DNA of 49,837 bases from Myxococcales bacterium (GCA_020633555.1 JACKDL010000038.1:1-49837); one strand, 5' to 3'; positions 1 to 8,781 are shown, counted from the stretch's first letter. Made by a program: numbers and translations. Notes: generated by a model from the letters alone, not told the origin.

Positions 1-2321
1 TCCGCTGCGAACCGTTGCTGCTGCTCAAGAGCTCGGTCCGCCATGCGGATGACGGACTCGATCGCCGCCGAGAAGTTGATCGATGACTCGCGCAGCGCTT
101 CGACCATCCAGTCGCGCAGGATCTCCCACAGAGAGTCCTCACCGCCCTTCACGCCAGCGGACCACTGCTTTGCCATGCCATCCTCGTCGGGGAGGGCGAG
201 GTCTTGGTAGGAGACTGTGCCATACACGGCGCGGACGACAGGGCGGGTCTTCGTTTCCCCGAAGCACGAGCCGGTCTTGTAGGTCTCGGTGCCTCGTTCC
301 TCGTCTACCTTCTCGCGTTGCTCGTGCGGCCGCCGTTCGATCGCGGTCGGCAACGTGAAGAACTGCTCAGGAAGGTCGAGCAACTCGCACCGGCTCCGTG
401 CTTTGCGTGCCGACTCGATAGCCTGGTCCAGCGACAGGTCAGGGAGTTCCGTCAGGCACATGGCCGCGATTTCGTCCACCTGCTGCTCCAAAAGCCCTGC
501 GAGGGCTCCTCGAATCGACTCCGCTTGACCCTGCAGCGTAAACTCGGCGCGAGCAGCAAGGCACTCACGCATTCTCTGGTAGAGCCTTCGAGCATCTCGC
601 TCCGTATCGTGGAGTCGCTTGACGGCCTCCTCCCGAACACGAAGCGAGAGCGTCCCACTGCTACGAGACAGCGTCGGAATGCGTCGGCTGAACAGGTCGT
701 AGGCGTGCGCGAGGTCCTTCGCCCTTGCGGGTTCGAGGACTCTACACAACTCCTCCTCAAGGTCGTAGACCCCGCGGTTCACCTTGAGCGCGTCGCGCAC
801 AGGGATGATGATCGACGCCATGAGGTCGCTGGTAACTTCTCGGATAGCGTCAAGAAGGCTCGCGAAGCCGTACCCGAACTCCTCAAGCCGAAAGGTCTGC
901 GAATAGCGGGCTTGCTGGGTCCTGACCTTCATTTGCTCCGCCACGGCGGTCAGCCCGCTGCAAAATCGCTCCCCCGTCGTGCTTACCTCCACATAGAGTC
1001 GAGCCCGCGACCGCTCCAATCGCTCGCGCTCCCGCTCCAATTGCTCCTTTGATTTGATCCTCCGAATCTTCGACACGGTCTGCAAGGCGCTCGTAAGGCT
1101 GCCGTGTGTGTCGAAGACTTCGACAAGCGCCGGAAGAATGACCAACTCCGCGAAGGACTCCTCGATGCGTGTGCGCAGGCGCTGCCACAACTCCTTGCCG
1201 CCGCTCCACTCCCGCGCGCGCTCCAGCAATGTACGAAGGTCGTCATCGGTGGGGACGTGACCCTCCTCGACCTGATCTTCCATCTCGCGAAGCCACGGCT
1301 TCAGCGCCGGATCTTCGCGACCGCGCCTCTTGAGGGTCGAGGCCGAGTCCTCGAACAACGCGCGGAGGTACTCAAGACGCTGTTCAGGCGTAGTGTCGGG
1401 GTGCGTCGCATCAGCGGCACCCCAAGCGCATTGTGCTTGGTAGAGCAGGCGTGCCTCAAACGGGAGGACATCGGGCTCACTGTTGAGCCCGAGGACGCCC
1501 CTGATCTCCCGCCGGAGCGCGGCAAGGCGAGTCTCAACGGGCTCGTCGTCCCGGCCCCGGTTGTCCACGCGGTTCAGCACGAAGATCATCGAGTCGGGGC
1601 GACCTTGCAGATACTTCACCACACGGGTCAGTTCCTGCAGCAGCTTCTTCCGCTGATCCTCGTCCGTCTGCATGTAGTCGAGCGCCACCAGGCTGAAAGC
1701 CTTGTGTACGCGGGTCTGAATGACAGCGAGGTTCGCGCGGTCGTTGACCGACTTCAGCCCCGGCAGGTCGATGAACTCCACGCTGAGATCGGAAGGGAGC
1801 CCCAACAGGCTCGAGTCGATCGATGGGAGCAGCGGGCCTTCCAAGAGCACCTGCGGAGCGAGGCATGTGCGGGATTTCCGGATCTCGTGATATGGCCGCA
1901 TGACGCCGTTCCTGATTCGGCCGTACGCGTCCGCGTCGGAAACTCCGGTCCACGTGCCTGCCTCCCAAGGAGCACCATCGGCCGCCTCAACCGTCAACCG
2001 CCGCTCGCTGCCGCTGCGGAGGGTAAGGACTCCGCCACTCATTTCATCGGAATCCATTGGAGCGATCTGCCGCCCCACGAGCGCGTTGATGATGGTCGAC
2101 TTCCCGGAGGACGTCGTGCCGATCGTAGCGATGCTCAGCGTGGGCTCGGCAAGTCGCGTCCGAGCCTCCTTGTAAGCGTGCCTGAAATCATCGAGGTACA
2201 TGCGAAGCTCAGGCTCGTCGAAGACATCGGCGTGCGACATGGCCAGGTTGCTGGTCAGTCGGCCGAGTTCTTCAAGGCGAAGTCGTGCGGCTTCCAGCCT
2301 GGTCGCAACGCTGCTGGCCAT
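1..2321 (-). CDS. Dynamin-family large GTPase, C-terminus cut by window edge
   Basis: About 773 residues are visible and the frame stays open to the left edge. Seen directly: a P-loop GTTSSGKST near residue 65, the G3 motif DLPG near 183 within VEFIDLPGLKSVNDRA, and NRVD (G4) near 248, followed by a long charged, helix-rich region. This order is that of bacterial dynamin-like proteins, which remodel or tether membranes on GTP hydrolysis. The ATG is well defined: an in-frame TGA lies 12 bases upstream and GAGGAG sits about 6 bases before it. Third-position GC is lower than in most neighbours, suggesting transfer. Bacterial dynamins occur in lipid maintenance and in phage defence (for example Leo/Eleos-type pairs); any partner would lie beyond the edge, so the role is open. 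Family call confident, function not. Confidence 0.85.
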   Translation of the reverse strand, partial: MASSVATRLEAARLRLEELGRLTSNLAMSHADVFDEPELRMYLDDFRHAYKEARTRLAEPTLSIATIGTTSSGKSTIINALVGRQIAPMDSDEMSGGVLTLRSGSERRLTVEAADGAPWEAGTWTGVSDADAYGRIRNGVMRPYHEIRKSRTCLAPQVLLEGPLLPSIDSSLLGLPSDLSVEFIDLPGLKSVNDRANLAVIQTRVHKAFSLVALDYMQTDEDQRKKLLQELTRVVKYLQGRPDSMIFVLNRVDNRGRDDEPVETRLAALRREIRGVLGLNSEPDVLPFEARLLYQAQCAWGAADATHPDTTPEQRLEYLRALFEDSASTLKRRGREDPALKPWLREMEDQVEEGHVPTDDDLRTLLERAREWSGGKELWQRLRTRIEESFAELVILPALVEVFDTHGSLTSALQTVSKIRRIKSKEQLERERERLERSRARLYVEVSTTGERFCSGLTAVAEQMKVRTQQARYSQTFRLEEFGYGFASLLDAIREVTSDLMASIIIPVRDALKVNRGVYDLEEELCRVLEPARAKDLAHAYDLFSRRIPTLSRSSGTLSLRVREEAVKRLHDTERDARRLYQRMRECLAARAEFTLQGQAESIRGALAGLLEQQVDEIAAMCLTELPDLSLDQAIESARKARSRCELLDLPEQFFTLPTAIERRPHEQREKVDEERGTETYKTGSCFGETKTRPVVRAVYGTVSYQDLALPDEDGMAKQWSAGVKGGEDSLWEILRDWMVEALRESSINFSAAIESVIRMADRALEQQQRFAA

Positions 2322-2618
2322 GGGCGCTCCTCATCATCGGTTTGGTCGCTGCGCTGGCAGGGGCCGTCGCCCCGCTGTCGGCGAGCACCTGTACGAGCAT
2401 TTGCAGCACCTGCTGGGCGATGCTCCCAGGCTTCCGCTCAAAAACCCGACGAAGGGGGTGCAGACTTCCTGAGGGCGAGCAACTCCAGCATTCTGAACCG
2501 GCTGTCGGATCCCGACGACAACCGGTGCAAGGCCGTTTTGCAGCCAGCCCACGCTGCGCGTCAATCCCCTTTGCGGAGGAGCACCTCGGACGCTGCGGGA
2601 CTTCTTCCATCCACCCTG
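2322..2618. other. Non-coding junction between the dynamin gene and a small plus-strand gene
   Basis: These 297 bases carry the promoter side of the minus-strand dynamin gene. Several frames are open on both strands, but none has the high third-position GC of real genes here. A minus-strand frame overlapping the dynamin start could encode about 110 residues, but its composition is unconvincing. The base composition changes from moderate to very high GC near the right end, so this may be the edge of an acquired segment. Confidence 0.4.
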
Positions 2619-2837
2619 ATGTGCCTCGCCCGCTCGGGCTTCGTGGGGCTGGACCCCATCCACGCCCTGGTGCTGCGGGCCATCAAGGAAGGCCCACGCG
2701 AAGGCTCCCGGGTGGCCGAGATCGCCCAGCGCGTGGACTGGAGCGTGGAACAGGTGGATCAGGCCCTCGCGGAGCTGCTGGAGCGCCGCGAAGGGCTGCT
2801 GAAGCAGTCCGGCGATCTGTGGCAGGCGCTCGTCTGA
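2619..2837 (+). CDS. Small winged-helix-like protein or remnant of a larger gene (72 aa)
   Basis: Residues 10-72 look like a compact helix-rich winged-helix fold: a helix with HALVLRAIKEG, a segment VAEIAQRVDWSVEQVDQAL resembling a helix-turn-helix, and a final LLKQSGDLWQALV strand pair. Third-position GC becomes typical of native genes only from about the ATG onward. No convincing ribosome site precedes that ATG, so the reading could be either a small DNA-binding protein or the C-terminal stub of a gene truncated at the composition break just upstream. It reads away from the dynamin gene. The specific family is not recognised. Confidence 0.45.
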   Translation: MCLARSGFVGLDPIHALVLRAIKEGPREGSRVAEIAQRVDWSVEQVDQALAELLERREGLLKQSGDLWQALV

Positions 2838-2850
2838 CCGCGCACGGCCC

Positions 2851-3390
2851 TCAGGGCACGCTGGCGTCTTCGGGCCAGCCCGGCGGGGGAAAGCCGTCTT
2901 CGTGGGAGCCGAAGTCGGCCACCTCGACCCAGCGCCCGTCGCGGCAGGCGAAGACGTTGTCGTAGATCCCGCACAGGGCGCCGTCGCAGCCGGCGCAGGT
3001 GGCCAGCCCCACGCAGGAAAAGCCGCCGCAGTCCACGTCGCAGGTGTCAGTGCGGCAGCCATCGTGTCCGTCGTTCTGGCTGCGGCAGTAGGGCAGCTCG
3101 TGGAAGCGCTGCTCCAAGCACGAGACGAAGTATGAGCCGTCGTCGTGGCAGTCGGCCCAGCCCCGGTGGCGGCTGTAGCAGCCCTCGGGGGCGTCGGGCC
3201 GCCGCCCGCTTGGATCGGCGCCCGTGTCAGGGGTCGCGTCGGGGGTCGCGCCTGGGGTGCCGTCGGTGGTCCCGTCGGTGGCCGCGTCACCCGCGGCGGG
3301 GCGGTCTGGGGCCGCCGCGGGCTCTTCGCTGACGCACGCGGCGAGCCCGAGCAGGGCGAAGAGCGCAATCGTCTGTTTCATGGCTCGCAT
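2851..3390 (-). CDS. Cys-rich exported lipoprotein (179 aa)
   Basis: The N-terminus is a lipoprotein signal: positive start, hydrophobic run, lipobox GLAAC, then an acidic Thr/Asp/Pro-rich linker (TDGTTDGTPGATPDATPD). The second half holds twelve cysteines in a compact module with patterns CxxxxC and CxGC, typical of small disulfide-bonded extracellular domains in Myxococcota lipoproteins. The first ATG is chosen because GGAGGA lies 4 bases upstream; an alternative ATG three codons later would leave 13 bases of spacing. It converges with the small winged-helix gene and is divergent from the methyltransferase gene. No enzyme motif was recognised. Confidence 0.75.
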   Translation of the reverse strand: MRAMKQTIALFALLGLAACVSEEPAAAPDRPAAGDAATDGTTDGTPGATPDATPDTGADPSGRRPDAPEGCYSRHRGWADCHDDGSYFVSCLEQRFHELPYCRSQNDGHDGCRTDTCDVDCGGFSCVGLATCAGCDGALCGIYDNVFACRDGRWVEVADFGSHEDGFPPPGWPEDASVP

Positions 3391-3513
3391 GGGGTCCTCC
3401 TGACCGCCCACCGGACGGGACCGAGGGCAGAGCTTACCGGATCGAGGCCAGCGGGGCTGCAACCCCACCCCCCCGGGCGGCGTCCACCCGCCCAACCCTT
3501 GAAGGAGCTCCCC

Positions 3514-4146
3514 ATGGTCGCCCCCGAGCGCTGGCTGAAGTCGTGGCAGGAGGGCCGCATTGGCTTTCACCGCGACGAGGTCCACCCCGATCTGATCCGC
3601 CACGAGGCCGAGTTCCTGGGCGGCGGGCCGCACCGGGTGCTGGTGCCGCTGGCGGGCAAGACGGTGGATCTGGCGTGGCTGGCCAGCCGGGGGCACCAGG
3701 TCACCGCGGTGGAGCTGTCGCCGCTGGCGGCGCAGGCGTTTCACCGCGAGCAGGGCATCGACGCAGTGCCGCAGGCGGCGGGGGATCATGAGCTCTGGCG
3801 GTCGCAGAACCTGGACTACCTGGTGGGCGACTGCTTCCACCTGCAGCGGCCGGCGGCGGGGCCGTTCACGCGGGTGTGGGATCGGGCGGCCATGGTGGCG
3901 CTGGATCCCGAGCGGCGGGCCCGCTACCTGGCCCACCTGCGGTACCTGGCGCCCGGCGCGCAGATCCTGCTGAACGTGCTGACGTACCCCGAGGGCGCAC
4001 GCGAGGGGCCGCCGCACAGCATCCCGCCGAGCGAGGTGTTGGCCGCCTACCCCGACGCGACGCTGCTGCACGCGGCAGAGGACGCCGGCGCGGGCTGGGT
4101 GGAGCGCACCTGGCTGGCCACGGTGCCCGCGGCATCACCCGGCTGA
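3514..4146 (+). CDS. tpm: Thiopurine S-methyltransferase (TPMT) family methyltransferase
   Basis: The 210-residue protein begins with the family hallmark WLKSWQEGRIGFHRDEVHPDL, then the SAM-binding segment VLVPLAGKTVDLAWLASRGHQVTAVELS and the later WDRAAMVALDPERRARY block. Length and order match bacterial TPMT enzymes, which transfer a methyl group from SAM to thiols and, in several bacteria, to selenium or tellurium oxyanions, giving volatile products. GAAGGAG lies 6 bases before the ATG. An AraC-type regulator starts 12 bases after the stop, so the two are probably co-transcribed. The true substrate here cannot be read from sequence. Confidence 0.9.
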   Translation: MVAPERWLKSWQEGRIGFHRDEVHPDLIRHEAEFLGGGPHRVLVPLAGKTVDLAWLASRGHQVTAVELSPLAAQAFHREQGIDAVPQAAGDHELWRSQNLDYLVGDCFHLQRPAAGPFTRVWDRAAMVALDPERRARYLAHLRYLAPGAQILLNVLTYPEGAREGPPHSIPPSEVLAAYPDATLLHAAEDAGAGWVERTWLATVPAASPG

Positions 4147-4158
4147 TAGGCTGGCGCG

Positions 4159-4977
4159 GTGTCGTCCGCCGAACCCCAGCCCCCATCACACCCCCTGGAC
4201 GTGGACGCCGTGCCCCTGGATGGGTTCGGCCTCGCTGAGGATCTGCCGCCCTTCGACGGGCACTGGCACACCCACCGCAAGCACCAGGTGTTCTTCGCGG
4301 CGCGGGGGCTGGTGCGGCTGGAGACGGCGGCCGCGCGGTGGTGGCTGCCGCCGCGCAAGGCGGCGCTGATCCGGGCGGGGGTGCGGCACCGGGTGCGGGC
4401 CGCCGAGGCCATCGCGCTGCGCACGGTGTATCTGGGTGAGGCGCTGCTGCCGGCCACGGCCGAGTGTTGTGTGTTCGAGGTCGAGCCGCTGGCCCGCGAG
4501 ATGCTGCTGTACGCGGGGCGGTGGGGGCCGCAGGCGGCCGCCGCGGATCCGCTGGCGCAGCCATACTTCACCCTGCTGGCGGGGCTGGTGGCCCGCTGGA
4601 GCGCCCACCCGGCACCCACCGGTGGGCGTACGGCGCAGACCCCCGAGGTGCAGCGGGTGCTGGACGCGGTGGACGACCGGCTGGCGACGCCGCCGTCGCT
4701 GGCTCAGGCCGCGCGGCGGGCGGGGCTGAGCCCGCGGACCCTGCAGCGCCGGCTGAACGCCGAGCTGGGGCTGGGCTGGCGGCAGCTCGTGATGCAGCGG
4801 CGCATGCTACACGCGCTGGAGGCGCTGCGGCGGCCGGGGGTGCAGGTGAGCGAGGTGGCGTACGCCCTGGGTTACGAGAGCCCGGGGGCGTTTTCGCGGG
4901 GGTTCAAGGCCTTTGTGGGCGAGTCGCCCCGGGCCTACGCGCTGGGCCGGGGTGAGGCGCCCGCGGATCAGAGGTAG
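4159..4977 (+). CDS. AraC-family transcriptional regulator
   Basis: The 272-residue protein has an N-terminal cupin-like sensor half (HWHTHRKHQVFFAARG..., residues about 28-110) and a C-terminal double helix-turn-helix: SLAQAARRAGLSPRTLQRRL near residue 185 and VSEVAYALGYESPGAFSRGF near 235, followed by the usual F-x-ES-P-RAY ending. Such proteins bind promoter DNA in response to a small ligand. The GTG start is the only reasonable start near the end of the preceding methyltransferase gene, suggesting co-transcription and perhaps control of that gene. Its 3' end overlaps the convergent lipoprotein gene by 10 bases. Confidence 0.9.
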   Translation: MSSAEPQPPSHPLDVDAVPLDGFGLAEDLPPFDGHWHTHRKHQVFFAARGLVRLETAAARWWLPPRKAALIRAGVRHRVRAAEAIALRTVYLGEALLPATAECCVFEVEPLAREMLLYAGRWGPQAAAADPLAQPYFTLLAGLVARWSAHPAPTGGRTAQTPEVQRVLDAVDDRLATPPSLAQAARRAGLSPRTLQRRLNAELGLGWRQLVMQRRMLHALEALRRPGVQVSEVAYALGYESPGAFSRGFKAFVGESPRAYALGRGEAPADQR

Positions 4978-5600
4978 CCGGGCGTCACGCCGGCGGGCGC
5001 CAGGGGGTGGTTCTCGCCGGGCGCCTGGGCCCAGATCAGGCCCACGTTGGTGTCGAGCCCCACGGCCACGCCCTCGGCCTCGATGGTGGCCAGGTCAACC
5101 CCGCGCAGCCACTCGGTCTGGTGCACGTCGGCGGTGAGCTCGGCGTAGTAGCCGTGGCGGCTGATGTGCGACCAGGGCACGGCGTGGCCGCTCCACTGCA
5201 GGGCGCCGTCGTCGTCGCGCCAGGGCAGTAGCACGAAGGCCTGCTCCAGGCCGTCGAAGCCGGGGTGGGCCTGCTGCACCAGGGCGTCGTCCACGCGCAC
5301 CCGCACCTTCACGGCGGGCTCCGTGCAGGGGCTGCCGTAGGTGGGGGTGCAGCCCGTGGGCACCTGGCGCTGGAACACGCCCACCTCGATCGCGCGGTCG
5401 GGCAGGCCGCGGGCGTCGTCGGCCTTGCCCACGGCGGCGGGCGGGGTGAGCCCGGCCCAGGCCGGGGCGGCCTCGCCCTCCAGGCCGTCGGCCTCCATGT
5501 CGCCGCAGGCGGCGGTGGACAGGGCCAGGCCGGCGAGCAGGGCCAGGCGGGCGAAGCGGGGGAAGCGGGTGAGTCGCAGGGTGAAGCGCTGAGCGAACAT
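4968..5600 (-). CDS. Exported lipoprotein of unknown function (210 aa)
   Basis: The signal peptide is long, with positive residues before a hydrophobic run ending in a lipobox-like STAACGD. The mature part includes GKADD, a single Cys pair (TGCTPTYGSPCTEP) and a stretch AVKVRVRVDDALVQ followed by a likely beta-rich domain with many Trp and His residues. GGAGG lies 5 bases before the ATG. No family is recognised with confidence. It converges on the AraC gene (10-base overlap) and shares a divergent 205-base promoter region with the next plus-strand gene. Confidence 0.7.
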   Translation of the reverse strand: MFAQRFTLRLTRFPRFARLALLAGLALSTAACGDMEADGLEGEAAPAWAGLTPPAAVGKADDARGLPDRAIEVGVFQRQVPTGCTPTYGSPCTEPAVKVRVRVDDALVQQAHPGFDGLEQAFVLLPWRDDDGALQWSGHAVPWSHISRHGYYAELTADVHQTEWLRGVDLATIEAEGVAVGLDTNVGLIWAQAPGENHPLAPAGVTPGYL

Positions 5601-5805
5601 GGGAGCCTCCGTGGCTGAACCGTGAGTGGGTTGTGCGAACGAGGGCCACTCTAGGGTCAGGGCGCCTTGGCGTGAATGGCGCGAAGTGACATCCACATAC
5701 CTCGACACGCCACCACCGCGCCGCCACCGTGCAGCAGTGGCTCGCCAAGCCGACGCAAGCCCGCTATGGGGAGAGGCAGACCAACTCGGAGCTGGGAGGG
5801 GCACG

Positions 5806-7509
5806 ATGACGCGCACGGTGGGGGCGCTCGCGACGGCGCTGCTCTGCGCCACGGCGGCGCCGGTGGGCGCGCAGCGGCTGGTGATCCGCGAGCGCAAGGA
5901 CTGGGCGGCGGTGTACGCCGAGGAGGCCCGGCAGCAGGGCGTGGCGCAGCGGCAGGCAGCGCAGGCGCGCTGGCAGCAGCGGCTGGCGAGCGTGGGGGGC
6001 CAGGCGGCGCCGCCGGCGGCTGCCGCGCAACCGGCGGCCGCGCCCGCCACGCAGGCCCCGAAGTCGGTGGCCGAGAAGGCCTGCGATGCGCTGCGCAAGA
6101 CCTGGTACGAGCGCTTCTCGCGCACGTGGTTCCAGCAGCTTCAGGCGGTGGCGAAGGCCGCCGCCTACGTGCCCGACGGGCTCTCCGCCGCGGATCAGAA
6201 GGCGTGGGCCGCGGCGGACGCCGGCACGAAGGGGCGGGCCTGGCTGGCCGCCTGCCGGAACCTGAACGGCGTGGAGCGCGAGTACGTGACCCGCTGGGTG
6301 GACGCCTTCGGGGTGCCGGTGGAGGACGCCGCCAGCGTGGGCAACCCCCCCGGGACCATCCCCGAGGCGGTGTGGCAGGCCCAGACAAACCTGGCGCAGG
6401 CGGTGAAGCTGCTGCCGAAGCCCTCGCAGCAGGGCTACCAGCAGCCGACGCTGGAGAAGGGCCAGCTCCGCACCCTGGTGCGCGGCCGGAAGCTGTACGG
6501 CACCGAGCACAAGATGTTCGAGCGGCGCCTGGAGTACGCCGGCAAGGGCGGGGTGCTGAGCGCCATCGTCGACACCCAGTTCTGCGCCACCGCCACCGGC
6601 ACCGAGCCCTGCGTCGAGGCCACCTACAGCTACAAGAAGGGCAGCGTGACCGAGGTGTCGGTGAAGAAGGGCGGCGGCAAGGCCCAGCGGGCGAAGATCC
6701 TGCCCGAGGCGCTGCCCCGGTTCCGCGATCCCGCCGACGAGCCGCAGGCCCGCAGCGCCGTGGTGCGGCCCATGCGCTCGGTGGAGGAGGCCATCTACCG
6801 CCCGGCCACCACGAAGTGGTCCACCCGGCCGGGCTGGCGCAACGGCAGCCAGGCGGGCATCGCCCAGTCGCTGGCGCGGTTCGCCCCCGACGTGCCCGAG
6901 GGCGACAGCCTCCGGCTGGACCTGTGGCAGTACAAGAACGTGGTGGGCAACGCCACGTACAACCTGCGGCGCAACGGCCGCACCATCTTCCGGCGCAAGC
7001 TGGACGACGGGGACTTCGCGTCGGTCACCGACACCTACTACTGCGACGCCGAGAACCCCTACCCGTGCGCGGTCAAGGAGCTGAAGTGGGACCGCCAGAA
7101 GCCGCCGGTGACCAGCGATCTGTCGAAGTCGGACGGCTACTGCGATCAGATCACCTTCAGCCAGTTCACGCCGCCCGGCATGGAGGCCCTGGAGGCCGCG
7201 CTGAACCTGCCGAAGGACGCCGCCTACCGTCCCAACTGGCCCACGTCCGCCGACAGCATGCGCAGCTTCACCCCCCCGGCCCGCGAGGGCTTCGAGGTGG
7301 ACGCCGACGTGGCCGCGGACGAGAGCCGCTTCACCGTGCGCCGAGACGGCGCGGTGGTGTTCCAGCGCCGGGTCCGCAAGACCAGCTACGGCACCTACAT
7401 GGAGGACACCTGGCACTGCGAGGCCCGCGGGGGCCCATGCCTGGAGACATACTCCCAGTACGCCACCCAGAGCCACGAGCTGGGCACGGCCCGCAGCCGC
7501 CCCCTCTGA
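5806..7509 (+). CDS. Exported protein with three Cys-pair repeats (567 aa)
   Basis: A signal peptide (ALATALLCATAAPVGAQ) is followed by an Ala/Gln-rich helical linker to about residue 85, then a large soluble part. Three segments share one design: an RxxGxxxFxRR-like strand, a D-T-x-Y/W-x-C turn, and a second Cys 5-8 residues later. They are FCATATGTEPCVE (near 265), YCDAENPYPCAV (near 412) and HCEARGGPCLE (near 540), each likely a disulfide hairpin. GGGAGGGG precedes the ATG. I do not recognise the family; export is well supported, function is not. Confidence 0.75.
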   Translation: MTRTVGALATALLCATAAPVGAQRLVIRERKDWAAVYAEEARQQGVAQRQAAQARWQQRLASVGGQAAPPAAAAQPAAAPATQAPKSVAEKACDALRKTWYERFSRTWFQQLQAVAKAAAYVPDGLSAADQKAWAAADAGTKGRAWLAACRNLNGVEREYVTRWVDAFGVPVEDAASVGNPPGTIPEAVWQAQTNLAQAVKLLPKPSQQGYQQPTLEKGQLRTLVRGRKLYGTEHKMFERRLEYAGKGGVLSAIVDTQFCATATGTEPCVEATYSYKKGSVTEVSVKKGGGKAQRAKILPEALPRFRDPADEPQARSAVVRPMRSVEEAIYRPATTKWSTRPGWRNGSQAGIAQSLARFAPDVPEGDSLRLDLWQYKNVVGNATYNLRRNGRTIFRRKLDDGDFASVTDTYYCDAENPYPCAVKELKWDRQKPPVTSDLSKSDGYCDQITFSQFTPPGMEALEAALNLPKDAAYRPNWPTSADSMRSFTPPAREGFEVDADVAADESRFTVRRDGAVVFQRRVRKTSYGTYMEDTWHCEARGGPCLETYSQYATQSHELGTARSRPL

Positions 7510-7617
7510 CCCCGCCCGAGGCCGGGGCCGTGTCGATTTGCGCTGACGGGGGGCTGCGAATCGGGCCACGGTAGCGCCGTGCCCGTGTGGCACCTCACAC
7601 CGACCCAGGAGGGACCC

Positions 7618-7956
7618 TTGGACGCTTTCATCGGCCAGGTGATGCTGTTTGCCCCCAACTTCGCCCCCAAGAGCTGGCTGCCCTGCGACGGGCGGCTGCT
7701 GCGCATCGTCGATTACCAGGCGCTGTACTCGCTGCTGGGCACGACCTACGGCGGGGACGGCATGAACACCTTTGGCCTGCCCGATCTGCGCGGCCGGGTG
7801 CCCCTGGGTGCCGGGCAGCGCCCGGGCGACACCGCCCACCCCGAGGGCGCCACGGGCTACCTGACCCAGGCCGCCGAGGGCACCCATGGCTCGGCGCCCT
7901 TCCAGGCCCTGCAGTACGTCATCTGCGCCGAAGGCATCTACCCCAGCCGGTCCTGA
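7618..7956 (+). CDS. Phage tail-collar domain protein (microcystin-dependent protein type)
   Basis: The 112-residue protein follows the classic pattern of stand-alone tail-collar proteins: FIGQVMLFAPNFAPKSWLPCDGRLL, then YQALYSLLGTTYGGDG, FGLPDLRGRVPLGAG, and an ending ALQYVICAEGIYPSR. In phages this fold forms tail-fibre tips; in bacteria it often appears as short genes of unclear role. A TTG start is chosen because AGGAGGGA lies 4 bases upstream and the product then begins at the usual position; a GTG 39 bases upstream lacks a ribosome site. No other phage genes are nearby. Confidence 0.85.
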   Translation: MDAFIGQVMLFAPNFAPKSWLPCDGRLLRIVDYQALYSLLGTTYGGDGMNTFGLPDLRGRVPLGAGQRPGDTAHPEGATGYLTQAAEGTHGSAPFQALQYVICAEGIYPSRS

Positions 7957-8033
7957 TCGCGAGCCGCCTCCGGCCGGCCTTGCCCGCCCCGGCGGGCTGG
8001 CGCAGGATCGCCCGGTCCACGCCGGAGGCCCAA

Positions 8034-8750
8034 ATGTCCATCCCGCAGCTCGCCGACTTCGACCGGATCGTCTTCTTTACGGGGGCGGGCATGTCCGCCG
8101 AGAGCGGGGTGCCCACCTACCGCGGCCACGGCGGCATCTGGAAGCAGTACGACTACGAGCGCTACGCCTGCCAGACGGCCTTCGACCGCGACCCCGAGGG
8201 CGTCTGGGAGTTCCACAACTACCGCCGCGGCCTGGTGGGCGCCTGCCGGCCCCACCGCGGCCACGACGTCATCGTTGCCGCCGAGCAGCAGCGCCCCAGG
8301 GCCACCGTCGTCACCCAGAACATCGACGAGATGCACCAGCTCGCCGGCAGCACCGGGGTGACCGAGCTGCACGGCAGCCTGTGGAAGCTGCGCTGTGAAG
8401 CCTGCGGCGCCACCCGCCACGGCTACGACAGCCCCCTGGCCGAGCTGCACTGCGGCTGCGGCGCCTGGTGGCGGCCCGCCATCACCTGGTTCGGCGACAT
8501 GCTCAACGAGGCCGCCGTACAGAGCGCCATCCAACAGATCGGCCAGTGTGAGCTGCTGGTGGCCATCGGCACCTCGGCGGTGGTCTACCCCGCCGCCCAG
8601 CTCCCCCGCATCGCCGCCGCGAACGGCGCCGTGCTGGTGGAGATCAACCCCGAGCCCACCCCCATGTCATCGATGTATCAGCACCACCTGCGCGGCCCCG
8701 CCAGCGAGATGCTGCTGCAGATGGCCGAGGGGCTCGAGCTGCCCACCTGA
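8034..8750 (+). CDS. cobB: Sirtuin-family NAD-dependent protein deacylase
   Basis: The 238-residue protein carries the NAD-binding GAGMSAESGVPTYRG (residues 17-31), TQNIDEMH (94-101), catalytic His113 in ELHGSL, a zinc site formed by Cys121/Cys124 and Cys140/Cys142, and IGTSAVVYPAA. Overall it resembles CobB/SIRT5-type class III sirtuins. The class III acyl-selectivity pair (Tyr92 and Arg95 in E. coli CobB) reads His61 and Arg64 here, so Arg is kept but Tyr is replaced. The second zinc pair is C-x-C rather than C-x2-C. GGAGG precedes the ATG. Sirtuins remove acyl groups from lysine and consume NAD, releasing nicotinamide. Confidence 0.92.
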   Translation: MSIPQLADFDRIVFFTGAGMSAESGVPTYRGHGGIWKQYDYERYACQTAFDRDPEGVWEFHNYRRGLVGACRPHRGHDVIVAAEQQRPRATVVTQNIDEMHQLAGSTGVTELHGSLWKLRCEACGATRHGYDSPLAELHCGCGAWWRPAITWFGDMLNEAAVQSAIQQIGQCELLVAIGTSAVVYPAAQLPRIAAANGAVLVEINPEPTPMSSMYQHHLRGPASEMLLQMAEGLELPT

Positions 8751-8781
8751 TCCGGGGCGGGCCGCTCCATCGCTGCCGGAC

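Noticed and set aside
2272..2610. A 112-residue minus-strand frame overlapping the dynamin start
   Set aside because: It lacks codon bias and a clear ribosome site, and the dynamin start is well defined.
1104..2618. A long plus-strand frame running into the winged-helix-like gene
   Set aside because: Most of it is antisense to the dynamin gene; only the last 72 codons show coding bias.
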